Part shown: one piece after another, positions 25,478 through 33,273 of the stretch
How the letters are laid out: each line of letters opens with the position of its first letter
Position numbering within the stretch: the first letter of the stretch is position 1
DNA from: Siccirubricoccus phaeus
Lineage (GTDB): Bacteria > Pseudomonadota > Alphaproteobacteria > Acetobacterales > Acetobacteraceae
Direction: 5' to 3'
Length of the DNA: 64,000 nt
Assembly: GCF_008360935.1 (NCBI RefSeq)
Contig: NZ_SRXO01000001.1
Location: forward strand, 1 to 64,000
The notes under the pieces: generated by a model
What the model saw: only the letters and a program-made list of their open reading frames with translations
What the model was told of the DNA's origin: nothing
Databases searched by the model: none
Program-made: the position numbers and the translations under genes

Positions 25478-26791
25478 GTGGCACGCTGGCTGAAGACGAG
25501 CATCCCCGCCGCCGACAAGGCCGAAGCCGATGCGAAGGTGCGGGCCACGGTCGAAGGGCTGCTGGCCGATATCGCTTCGCGCGGCGATGCGGCGGTGCGC
25601 GAGATGTCGGTGAAGTTCGACAAATGGGATCGCGCCGACTACCGGCTGACCGATGCCGAGATCAAGGCCTGCCTGGACCAGCTCACCGGCCAGGATCTGG
25701 AGGATATCCGCTTCGCCCAGGCCCAGGTACGGAACTTCGCCGAGAAGCAGAAGGCGGCGCTGCAGGATATCGAGGTGGAGACCCTGCCCGGGGTGGTGCT
25801 GGGGCATAAGAACATCCCGGTGAACTCGGTGGGGTGCTATGTGCCTGGCGGCAAGTATCCGCTGCTGGCCTCGGCGCATATGTCGGTGGTGACGGCGAAG
25901 GTGGCAGGCGTGCCGCGCATCGTCACCTGCGCCCCGCCCTTCGAGGGCAAGCCGGCGCCGGCCATCGTCGCGGCGCAGCATTTGGCGGGGGCGGATGTCA
26001 TCTATTGCCTCGGTGGCGTGCAGGCGGTGGGCGCCATGGCGCTGGGCACGCAGAGCATCGCGCCGGTGGACATGCTGGTCGGCCCCGGCAATGCCTTCGT
26101 GGCGGAGGCGAAGCGCCAGCTCTATGGCCGCGTCGGCATCGACCTCTTCGCCGGCCCGACCGAAACGCTGGTCATCGCCGATGAGAGTGTGGACGCGGAG
26201 ATGTGCGCTACCGACCTGCTTGGCCAGGCGGAGCACGGCCCGACCAGCCCCGCCATCCTGCTGACGAACTCGGAAAAGCTGGCGCGCGAGACCATGGCGG
26301 AGGTGGAGCGGCTGCTCACCATCCTGCCCACCGCCGGCATCGCCAGGCAGAGCTGGCGCGACTATGGCGAGGTGATCGTCTGCGACAGCCTGGAGGAGAT
26401 GGTGCAGGAGGCCGACCGCATCGCCTCCGAGCATGTCCAGGTGATGACGCGCGACGACGACTACTTCCTGCAGAACATGACCAATTACGGCGCGCTCTTC
26501 CTCGGGCCCCGCACCAATGTCTCCTTCGGCGACAAGGTGATCGGCACCAACCACACGCTGCCGACGCTGAAGGCGGCGCGCTATACGGGCGGGCTCTGGG
26601 TCGGGAAATTCCTCAAGACCGTCACCTATCAGCGCGTGCTGACGGATGAAGCGAGCGCCGCGATCGGCGAGGTGTGCTCCCGCCTCTGCATGCTGGAAGG
26701 CTTCGCCGGCCATGCCGAGCAGGCCAACATCCGCGTCCGCCGCTATGGCGGCCGCAACATCCCTTACGCCACCGCGGCGGAGAAGCGCTGA
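25478..26791 (+). CDS. Histidinol dehydrogenase-like alcohol dehydrogenase
   Basis: 437 residues from a GTG at 25478 with AGAGAGGAGAGGG upstream. It has the HisD fold and keeps the zinc and catalytic signatures: [38 protein letters not shown] and T-N-H-T-L-P-T. No his genes surround it and its neighbours are catabolic, so it probably oxidises a primary alcohol to an acid in two NAD-dependent steps, as HpsN does for dihydroxypropanesulfonate. The exact substrate is unknown. The stop abuts the start of the amidohydrolase (TGA-ATG). Confidence 0.85.
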   Translation: MARWLKTSIPAADKAEADAKVRATVEGLLADIASRGDAAVREMSVKFDKWDRADYRLTDAEIKACLDQLTGQDLEDIRFAQAQVRNFAEKQKAALQDIEVETLPGVVLGHKNIPVNSVGCYVPGGKYPLLASAHMSVVTAKVAGVPRIVTCAPPFEGKPAPAIVAAQHLAGADVIYCLGGVQAVGAMALGTQSIAPVDMLVGPGNAFVAEAKRQLYGRVGIDLFAGPTETLVIADESVDAEMCATDLLGQAEHGPTSPAILLTNSEKLARETMAEVERLLTILPTAGIARQSWRDYGEVIVCDSLEEMVQEADRIASEHVQVMTRDDDYFLQNMTNYGALFLGPRTNVSFGDKVIGTNHTLPTLKAARYTGGLWVGKFLKTVTYQRVLTDEASAAIGEVCSRLCMLEGFAGHAEQANIRVRRYGGRNIPYATAAEKR

Positions 26792-28024
26792 ATGTCCCTG
26801 GATCTGCTGTTCCGCGATGCGCGGCTGCCGGATGGCGCGGCCGCCGATGTCGGCGTGAAGGAAGGCCGCATCGCGACGATCGGCCACCGGCTGGTGGCGG
26901 AGGCGGCGCAGGTGGTGGAATGCGGCGGGCGGCTGCTCTCCCCTGGCCTCGTCGAAACCCATATCCATCTCGACAAGACCTGCACCATCGACCGCTGCGA
27001 ATGCGAGACCAGGCGCTTCCCGCATGGCGCCATGCGGCGGGTCAGCGACATCAAGCACACCTTCACCGTCGAGGACGTGAATGCCCGCGCCCGGCGGACG
27101 CTGGAGAAATGCATCAGCCACGGCACCACGCTGATGCGCACCCATGCGGAGGTCGATCCCAAGGTCGGGCTGCGCGGCTTCGAGGGGGTGAAGGCGCTGG
27201 TCGAGGCCTACAGATGGGCCATCGACATCGAGATCTGCGTCATGCCGCAGGAAGGCATGCTGAACAATCCGGGGACCGAGGAGCTGATGGTGGCGGCGCT
27301 GCGCGACGGCGCCACCGTCATCGGCGCCGCGCCGACCTATGATAGCGACCCGGCCGGGCAGATCCGGCGGGTGTTCGAGCTGGCGCGGGAATTCGATGTC
27401 GACATCGACATGCATGTCGATAGCGGCTCCTCCGCCGACCATCTGGACACGAAGCTGGTCTGCGAGCTGACGGAGAAGTATGGCTGGGGCGGCCGCGTCG
27501 CCTGCGGCCATCTGACGAAGCTCTCCGTCATGCCCTTGCCGGAGCTGGACGAGATGGCGAGGCGCATGGCCGATGCCGGCGTGGCGCTGACGGTGCTGCC
27601 GGCGACCGACCTCTATCTCGGCGGCCGCGACAAGGACCACCGGATCGAGCGCAGCGTGGCCGACGCCAACAGGCTGCACCGGATGGGCGTCACCTGCTCC
27701 ATCTCCTCGAACAACATCCTGAACGCCTTCACGCCGCTCGGCGATGGGCAGCTTATCCGCCAGGCCAACCTCTATGCCAATGTCGTGCAGCACGCGATGC
27801 CGGACGATCTGCGCGACACCTGGGCGATGTTCACGACGAATTCGGCGAAGCTGATGCGCCGCAGCGATTACGGCATCGCGGTGGGCAACCCGGCCGATCT
27901 GGTGCTGGTGGATGCGCCGGATACGGTATCCGCGATCCGCGAGGTGGCGCCGGCGCTGGCCGGGTTCAAGCGCGGCCGGCGCAGCTTCACGCGGGCGCCG
28001 GTGGTGCTGCACCGGCCGGCCTAG
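26792..28024 (+). CDS. Cytosine-deaminase-like amidohydrolase family protein
   Basis: 410 residues, starting right after the HisD-like stop. Metal-site histidines are placed as in cytosine deaminase/AtzC-like enzymes: H57 and H59 in THIHLDK, H208 in DIDMHVDSG, H240 in CGHLTK. At the position of the usual metal-ligand Asp pair (GHDD in E. coli CodA) it has S-S-N307-N308-I. This replacement appears to mark a distinct subgroup. It should hydrolyse a C-N bond of a cyclic amide, imine or similar compound; cytosine itself is doubtful. Cytoplasmic. Confidence 0.82.
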   Translation: MSLDLLFRDARLPDGAAADVGVKEGRIATIGHRLVAEAAQVVECGGRLLSPGLVETHIHLDKTCTIDRCECETRRFPHGAMRRVSDIKHTFTVEDVNARARRTLEKCISHGTTLMRTHAEVDPKVGLRGFEGVKALVEAYRWAIDIEICVMPQEGMLNNPGTEELMVAALRDGATVIGAAPTYDSDPAGQIRRVFELAREFDVDIDMHVDSGSSADHLDTKLVCELTEKYGWGGRVACGHLTKLSVMPLPELDEMARRMADAGVALTVLPATDLYLGGRDKDHRIERSVADANRLHRMGVTCSISSNNILNAFTPLGDGQLIRQANLYANVVQHAMPDDLRDTWAMFTTNSAKLMRRSDYGIAVGNPADLVLVDAPDTVSAIREVAPALAGFKRGRRSFTRAPVVLHRPA

Positions 28025-28037
28025 GGGGGACAGCGCC

Positions 28038-28913
28038 ATGAGCAGCATCACCGATCGCCGAATGCGCTTCCGCCAGGTGCTGGCCGGCACGCAATGCATC
28101 CATCCCGGCTCGGTCTATGACCCGATGTCGGCCCGCATCGCCGAGGAGCTGGGCTTCGAAATCGGCATGTATGCCGGCTCCACCGCCTCCCTCACCGTGC
28201 TCGGCGCGCCGGACCTCATCCTGCTGACGCTGACGGAGTTCGCCGACCAGGCGCGGCGCATCTGCCGCGCGGCGAAGAGCCTGCCGGTGCTGGTGGATGC
28301 CGATCACGGCTATGGCAATGCGCTGAACGCCATGCGCACGGTGGAGGAGCTGGAGACCGCCGGCATCGCCGCCATGACCCTGGAGGATACGGTCCTGCCG
28401 CGCCCCTTCGGCGACGGCAAGGTGACGCTGATCAGCCTGGAGGAGGGGCTCGGCAAGGTGAAGGCGGCGCTGGCGGCGCGGGACGATCCCAGCTTCTGCA
28501 TCGTCGCCCGCAGCGGCGTCGTCGCGGTGAACGGCATCGAGGACGCCGTCGCCCGCACCAGGGCCTATACCGAAAGCGGCGCCGATGCGCTGTTCTACAC
28601 CGGCATCCGCACCCGGGCGGAGCTGGATGCGGTCTCGGCCGTGGCGACGCTGCCCATCATCCTCGGCGGCGTGGATACGCCGGAGCTGAACGACAAGAGC
28701 TATCTTGCCGCCCGCGGCGTGCGCATCGCGCTGCAGGGCCACCAGCCCATCCAGGCGGCGCAGCGCGCGGTGTATGAGACGCTGAAGGCGCTGCGGGAGG
28801 GCGTGGCGCCGCGCGATCTGCCGCTGGTGCCGAAGGACGATTTGATGGCGCGCGCGACCCGCGATGCCGAGTACAAGCGCTGGACGCGCGATTTCCTGGA
28901 GGGACCCAAGTGA
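28038..28913 (+). CDS. PEP mutase/isocitrate lyase family protein, oxaloacetate decarboxylase-like
   Basis: 291 residues. The opening (I-H-P-G-S-V-Y-D-P-M-S-A-R-I-A) and G-S-x-A-S-L-x-V-L-x-A-P-D closely resemble the Pseudomonas oxaloacetate decarboxylase of this superfamily. The Mg-binding loop L-V-D-A-D-H-G-Y-G-N and L-E-D-T-V-L-P follow. The family cleaves or decarboxylates alpha-keto or hydroxy acids using Mg2+. In this operon it could split the keto acid made by the next enzyme. The ATG is 13 bp after the amidohydrolase stop with GGGGGGA upstream. Confidence 0.85.
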   Translation: MSSITDRRMRFRQVLAGTQCIHPGSVYDPMSARIAEELGFEIGMYAGSTASLTVLGAPDLILLTLTEFADQARRICRAAKSLPVLVDADHGYGNALNAMRTVEELETAGIAAMTLEDTVLPRPFGDGKVTLISLEEGLGKVKAALAARDDPSFCIVARSGVVAVNGIEDAVARTRAYTESGADALFYTGIRTRAELDAVSAVATLPIILGGVDTPELNDKSYLAARGVRIALQGHQPIQAAQRAVYETLKALREGVAPRDLPLVPKDDLMARATRDAEYKRWTRDFLEGPK

Positions 28914-30013
28914 TGAGCAGCGACGTCGAAAGCCCCTTCCAGACGCTGCATGAATTCGTCAAGGAAGCGAAGTCGCGCCTCAGCCCCGGCAATTGGGACT
29001 ATCTGGTCGGCGCGACCGAGACCGAGACGACGATGATGCGCAACCGCGCGGCGATCGACGCGCTCGCCTTCCGGCCGCGGGTGCTGCGGGATGTCTCCTC
29101 CATCGACCTGTCGGGCCGCTTCCTCGGTCAGAAGATCACGCTGCCGGTGATGCTGGCACCGGTCGGCGGGCTGGAGAATTTCGACCCCGAGGGCGGGGCG
29201 CCGGCGGCGCGCGCGGCGGCGGCGTTCGGCGTGCCCATCATGGTCTCCTCCGTCTCCATGCCGGGGCTGGAGCCGATGGCGACGGCGAGCGGCGCCGGGA
29301 AGAAGGTCTTCCAGCTTTACGTGCGCGGCGATTCCGCCTGGATCGACGAGATCGCCCGGCGCGCCATCGATGCCGGCTACGACGCCTTCTGCTTCACCGT
29401 GGACACCGCCATCTACAGCCGCCGCGAACGCGACATCGCCAAGCGCTTCGTCAAGCCCTGGCGGGTGCGCGCCACCGGCCAGCATTTCCAGGCCGCGCTG
29501 AACTGGGACGAGATCAAGCGCTTCAAGGACAGCTTCCCGAACGTGAAGGTGGTGCTGAAGGGCATCGCCACGGCGGAGGATGCGCTGCTCGCCGTCGAGC
29601 ACGGGGTGGAGGTGGTCTATGTCTCCAACCATGGCGGGCGGCAGCTCGACCATGGACGTGGCTCGCTGGCCGTGCTGCCGGAGGTGGTGAAGGCGGTGGA
29701 TGGCCGCGCCAAGGTCTGGGTGGATGGCGGCTTCAGCCGCGGCACGGATGTGGTGAAGGCGATCATCCAGGGCGCCGAGCTGGTCGGGCTCGGCCGGCTC
29801 TACTGCTACGCGCTGGCGGCGGCGGGGGAGGCGGGCGTGGCCCGCATGCTGGAGCTCCTGGCGACCGAGGTGCATGAGGTGCTGGGGCTGCTCGGCGTGA
29901 CCAGCTTCGGCCAGCTCGATAGCAGCTACCTGCACCCGGTGGCGCCGGTGGTGCAGCCGCATGTCCACAGCGCCTTCCCGCTGACCAATTTGACGGATCC
30001 GGGCTACCGCTGA
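28913..30013 (+). CDS. FMN-dependent alpha-hydroxy acid dehydrogenase
   Basis: 366 residues. Its ATG overlaps the preceding TGA by one base (TGATG). Active-site residues of the glycolate oxidase/lactate dehydrogenase family are in place: W-D-Y near residue 25, Q-L-Y-V-R, V-D-T-A-x6-R-E-R-D-I, the FMN lysine in V-V-L-K-G-I, and S-N-H-G-G-R-Q-L-D with the catalytic His and Arg. It oxidises an (S)-2-hydroxy acid to a 2-keto acid and passes electrons to oxygen or a quinone. There is no signal or membrane anchor. It is the last gene of the plus-strand run before the opposing GGT gene, 3 bp from its end. Confidence 0.9.
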   Translation: MSSDVESPFQTLHEFVKEAKSRLSPGNWDYLVGATETETTMMRNRAAIDALAFRPRVLRDVSSIDLSGRFLGQKITLPVMLAPVGGLENFDPEGGAPAARAAAAFGVPIMVSSVSMPGLEPMATASGAGKKVFQLYVRGDSAWIDEIARRAIDAGYDAFCFTVDTAIYSRRERDIAKRFVKPWRVRATGQHFQAALNWDEIKRFKDSFPNVKVVLKGIATAEDALLAVEHGVEVVYVSNHGGRQLDHGRGSLAVLPEVVKAVDGRAKVWVDGGFSRGTDVVKAIIQGAELVGLGRLYCYALAAAGEAGVARMLELLATEVHEVLGLLGVTSFGQLDSSYLHPVAPVVQPHVHSAFPLTNLTDPGYR

Positions 30014-30016
30014 GCG

Positions 30017-31648
30017 TCAGATCCCGGCGGCGTAGCCGTCGCGCTGCGGGTCGGCGCCGCCTTCCGGTACGCCGTCCCACAGCGAAATGCCGTGCACGCC
30101 GGCGAAGGCATAGCTCTGGTAGCTGCGCTTCGTCGCATAGCCCATGGCGTGCAGCGCCTTCTCCGTCGCGCGCGGGATGCGGTTGGACAGGTCGATGGTC
30201 TCGCTGGTGGCGGAGAAACGCGGTGCCATCACCGCCTCCTGCATCCCCATCCCCCAATCCAGCAGGTTCAGCAGCACCTGTGCCACCGCCACGGTGATCC
30301 AGGCGCCGCCCGGCGCGCCGAGCGTCGCCACCGGCCGCGCGCCCTCCAGCACGAGGCTCGGCGTCATGGAGGAATAGCGCCGCTTGCCCGGCGCGATGGA
30401 GCCGGCGCGGCCCGGCCGCGGGTCCATCCAATTCATCGCCCCGTTCAGCATGAAGCCGGTGCCCGGCGGGATCACGCCGGACGGCACCGCCAGCGTATGG
30501 GTCAGCGAGACCACCATCCCATCGGCATCGACGCAGGAGACATGCGTGGTGTTCGGCGGATCGGACATGGCGCGGGAAAGGCTCGCCCGCTCGCCGCGGC
30601 GGATGCGCGCGGCGCAGTCATCGGCATAGGCGTCGGAGAGCAGCCGCGCCACCGGCACCTCCTGGAAGGCCGGGTCGCCGACATGCGCCTCCTTGTCGAT
30701 CCCGGCGATCTTCATCGCCTCCGCCACCACCTGGATATAGGCGGGGGTGTTGTGGCCCAGCGTCACCAGGTCGAAACGCTCCAGGATGCGCAGCATCTCC
30801 CCCACCACCACGCCGCCCGCCGGCGGCTCCGGCAGGGCCAGGGTGTAGCCGCGATAGGGCACAAGCAGGGGCGCGCTGATAGCGGGGCGGAAGCCGGCCA
30901 GGTCCGCGGCGGTTATGAGGCCGCCCTTCGCCTCCATCGCCTTCACGATCTCCCGCGCGATCCCGCCCGCATAGAATTCCGCCGCGCCGCCGCCCGCGAT
31001 CCGCGCCAGCGTCGCGCCCAGCGCCGGGTTGCGCACCGCCTCGCCCAGCCGCTTCGGCGTGCCGTCCGGCCGCAGATACAGCGCGCGGCCATCCTCCGTA
31101 TAGCCGAGCTTCTCCGCATAGCTCAGCCGCCCATAGGGCCGCTCATCCATGGTGAACATGGCATGGACATGCGGCCGGATGATCCAGCCTTCCTCGGCGA
31201 AGCCGATGGCCGCGTCGAACAGCTTCGCCCATTCCGTGCGGCCCAGCGCCGCATGCGCATCGGCGAAGACGCGCAGCGCGCCCGGCACCGTCACCGCCAG
31301 CGGCCCCAGCTCGTTGGCGTAGTTCCGCACCCGGTAGCCGAAGCCGTCGCTGCACTCGCCGAGGAAATCTGCCGCCCACATCTCCGGCCGCGCCCCGGCC
31401 GGGCAGGTGCCGAGGCCGTTCAGCACCTGATGCGTGCCGCTCTTCGGGTCGAAGACCTGCAGGGTGGCGATGCCGCCGATGCCGCACATCATCGGGTCCA
31501 CCACGCCCTGGGTGAAGGCGCAGGCCAGCGTCGCATCCAGCGCGTTGCCGCCGGCGGCCAACATGGCGGCGCCCGCCTCCACCGCCTCCGGCTGCGGGGC
31601 AACGATCATGGCGCGGGGCGGGGGCAGGCGGCGGGCGGGGCGGGGCAT
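30017..31648 (-). CDS. Gamma-glutamyltransferase family protein
   Basis: 543 residues. The autoprocessing threonine lies in D-P-P-N-T-T-H-V-S-C-V-D, and the P-P-G-T-G-F-M-L-N-G-A-M oxyanion region and S-S-M-T-P-S-L-V-L segment match GGT/cephalosporin acylase-type Ntn hydrolases. The precursor should self-cleave into two subunits. Unlike classical periplasmic GGT it has no signal peptide: residues 1-20 are Pro/Arg-rich (MPRPARRLPPPRA). It may act in the cytoplasm on a gamma-glutamylated or other amide intermediate. It is convergent with the hydroxyacid dehydrogenase gene and divergent from the M81 gene (70 bp). Confidence 0.9.
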   Translation of the reverse strand: MPRPARRLPPPRAMIVAPQPEAVEAGAAMLAAGGNALDATLACAFTQGVVDPMMCGIGGIATLQVFDPKSGTHQVLNGLGTCPAGARPEMWAADFLGECSDGFGYRVRNYANELGPLAVTVPGALRVFADAHAALGRTEWAKLFDAAIGFAEEGWIIRPHVHAMFTMDERPYGRLSYAEKLGYTEDGRALYLRPDGTPKRLGEAVRNPALGATLARIAGGGAAEFYAGGIAREIVKAMEAKGGLITAADLAGFRPAISAPLLVPYRGYTLALPEPPAGGVVVGEMLRILERFDLVTLGHNTPAYIQVVAEAMKIAGIDKEAHVGDPAFQEVPVARLLSDAYADDCAARIRRGERASLSRAMSDPPNTTHVSCVDADGMVVSLTHTLAVPSGVIPPGTGFMLNGAMNWMDPRPGRAGSIAPGKRRYSSMTPSLVLEGARPVATLGAPGGAWITVAVAQVLLNLLDWGMGMQEAVMAPRFSATSETIDLSNRIPRATEKALHAMGYATKRSYQSYAFAGVHGISLWDGVPEGGADPQRDGYAAGI

Positions 31649-31718
31649 GGCGCGTCTCCCTCTTCACGCGCCAGCTTCGCGCCGGCACCATGCCGGAAGC
31701 AAGCCTGGAGCCCGCAAG

Positions 31719-33218
31719 ATGCGCATCCTGATCGCCGGTCTTTCGCACGAGACCAACACCTTCTCCCCGGTGCCCACCCCGCGCGAACGCTTCTGCCGCG
31801 ACGGCAAGACCCTGTTGGAAGGGAAGGCGGCGCTGGAGTTCTTCCGCAACACCGGCACCTGCATCGGCGGCTTCCTGAAGGTGGCGGAAGCGGCGGGGGC
31901 CGAGGTGGCGTGCTCCATCGCCGCCCATGCCCCGCCCTCCGGCGCCGTGCAGCGCGCCGCCTATGACGGCTTCTGCGAGCGCATCTGTACCGATGTGGCC
32001 AAGGGCGGCTGGAACGCCATCCTGCTGGATCTCCACGGCGCCATGGTGGTGGAAGGGTTCGAGGATGGCGAGGGCGAGCTGCTGCGCCGCCTCCGCGCCG
32101 TGGATGCGACGACGCCCGTCGCCATCGCCTATGACATGCACGCCAATATCTATCCGGACATGGTGGAGCGCGCGACGGTGACCGCCGGCTACCACACCTA
32201 TCCGCATGTCGATCAGGGCGAGACCGCCGCCCGCGCCGCCGCCGTGCTGCTGCGCGCGCTGCAGGGCGAGGTGACGCCCGTCACCGCCTGGGGCCGCGCG
32301 CCGATGCTGCCGCATGTCATGGCCCAGGGCACCCATGCCTTCCCGAACAAGGAGCTGCAGGCGATGTGCCGTGGCTGGGAGGAGAGCGGGAAGGCACTCA
32401 CCGCCAGCCTCTATGTCGGCTTCCCGCATGCCGATATCGAGGGCGCCGGTCTGTCCGCCGTCGTCACCACCGATGGCGACAAGCCGGCGGCCGAGGCGAT
32501 GGTGCAGGAGCTGCTGGATTTCGCCTGGAAGGCGCGCGAATCCTTCGTCTTCCGCCCCGAACCGCTCACCGACTCGGTGGCTAGGGCGAAGGCCATGGCC
32601 GCCCAGGGCGGCGACCTGCCCGTGGTGATGCTGGACCACTACGACAATTGCGCCAGCGGCGGCACCATGGACACCACGGAAGTCCTCGCCGAAATCCTCC
32701 GCCAGGGGCTGACCGATGTCGCCTTCTTCGGCATCTGCGATCCCGCCGCCGTCGCCGCCTGCATCAAGGCCGGGCCGGGTGCCGAGATCACCCTCGATAT
32801 CGGCGGCAAGCTGCCCATGCCCGCGCTGCCGCAAAGCTCGAAGCCGCTGACCGTGACGGGCACGGTGAAGACCATCTCCTCCGGCACCTTCGTCACCAAG
32901 GCGGGGCTGTCGCCGGGGCTGAAGGTCTTCATGGGCCCGACCGTGGTGCTCGACACCGGCGCGGTCGAGATCGTGCTGGTGACGCGGCAGATCGAGCCGG
33001 TCTCGCCCGACATGTTCCGGATCCTCGGCATCGAGCCGCGCGACAAGAAGGTGCTGGCGATCAAGAGCCGGGTGCACTGGCGCGCCGCGCTCGGCCCGCT
33101 GGCGCGGGAGATCGTGGAATGCGCCGGCATCGGGGTCTGCACCTCGGATTACGGCCAGCTCAAATTCGAGAAGGTGCGGCGGCCGATCTACCCGCTCGAC
33201 CCCGGCACCAACGGATAG
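31719..33218 (+). CDS. M81 family metallopeptidase (MlrC-like)
   Basis: 499 residues. Family motifs: H-E-T-N-T-F-S-P at residues 10-17, L-L-D-L-H-G-A-M, Y-D-M-H-A-N-I-Y, A-G-Y-H-T-Y-P-H-V-D and the C-terminal D-H-Y-D-N-C-A-S-G-G-T-M-D. These include the zinc ligands of microcystin-linear peptidase MlrC. Members hydrolyse linear peptides or other amides, but most are uncharacterised. There is no signal peptide, so it is cytoplasmic. The position next to GGT and the formamidase-like gene supports an amide-degradation role. It is followed after 55 bp by the dimethylformamidase-like gene. Confidence 0.88.
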   Translation: MRILIAGLSHETNTFSPVPTPRERFCRDGKTLLEGKAALEFFRNTGTCIGGFLKVAEAAGAEVACSIAAHAPPSGAVQRAAYDGFCERICTDVAKGGWNAILLDLHGAMVVEGFEDGEGELLRRLRAVDATTPVAIAYDMHANIYPDMVERATVTAGYHTYPHVDQGETAARAAAVLLRALQGEVTPVTAWGRAPMLPHVMAQGTHAFPNKELQAMCRGWEESGKALTASLYVGFPHADIEGAGLSAVVTTDGDKPAAEAMVQELLDFAWKARESFVFRPEPLTDSVARAKAMAAQGGDLPVVMLDHYDNCASGGTMDTTEVLAEILRQGLTDVAFFGICDPAAVAACIKAGPGAEITLDIGGKLPMPALPQSSKPLTVTGTVKTISSGTFVTKAGLSPGLKVFMGPTVVLDTGAVEIVLVTRQIEPVSPDMFRILGIEPRDKKVLAIKSRVHWRAALGPLAREIVECAGIGVCTSDYGQLKFEKVRRPIYPLDPGTNG

Positions 33219-33273
33219 CCCGTCACGCCGCAGCATGGCAGGCTGAAACCGGGACGAGGGGAGGGGCAGGGCG

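Noticed and set aside
25478-26791. Annotation as biosynthetic histidinol dehydrogenase (hisD)
   Set aside because: No his genes nearby and a catabolic setting; the HpsN-like alcohol dehydrogenase role is more likely.
24694-26791. Dihydroxypropanesulfonate degradation (HpsP/HpsN)
   Set aside because: SDR plus HisD-like resemblance only; no sulfolactate lyase or sulfite exporter genes in the block.
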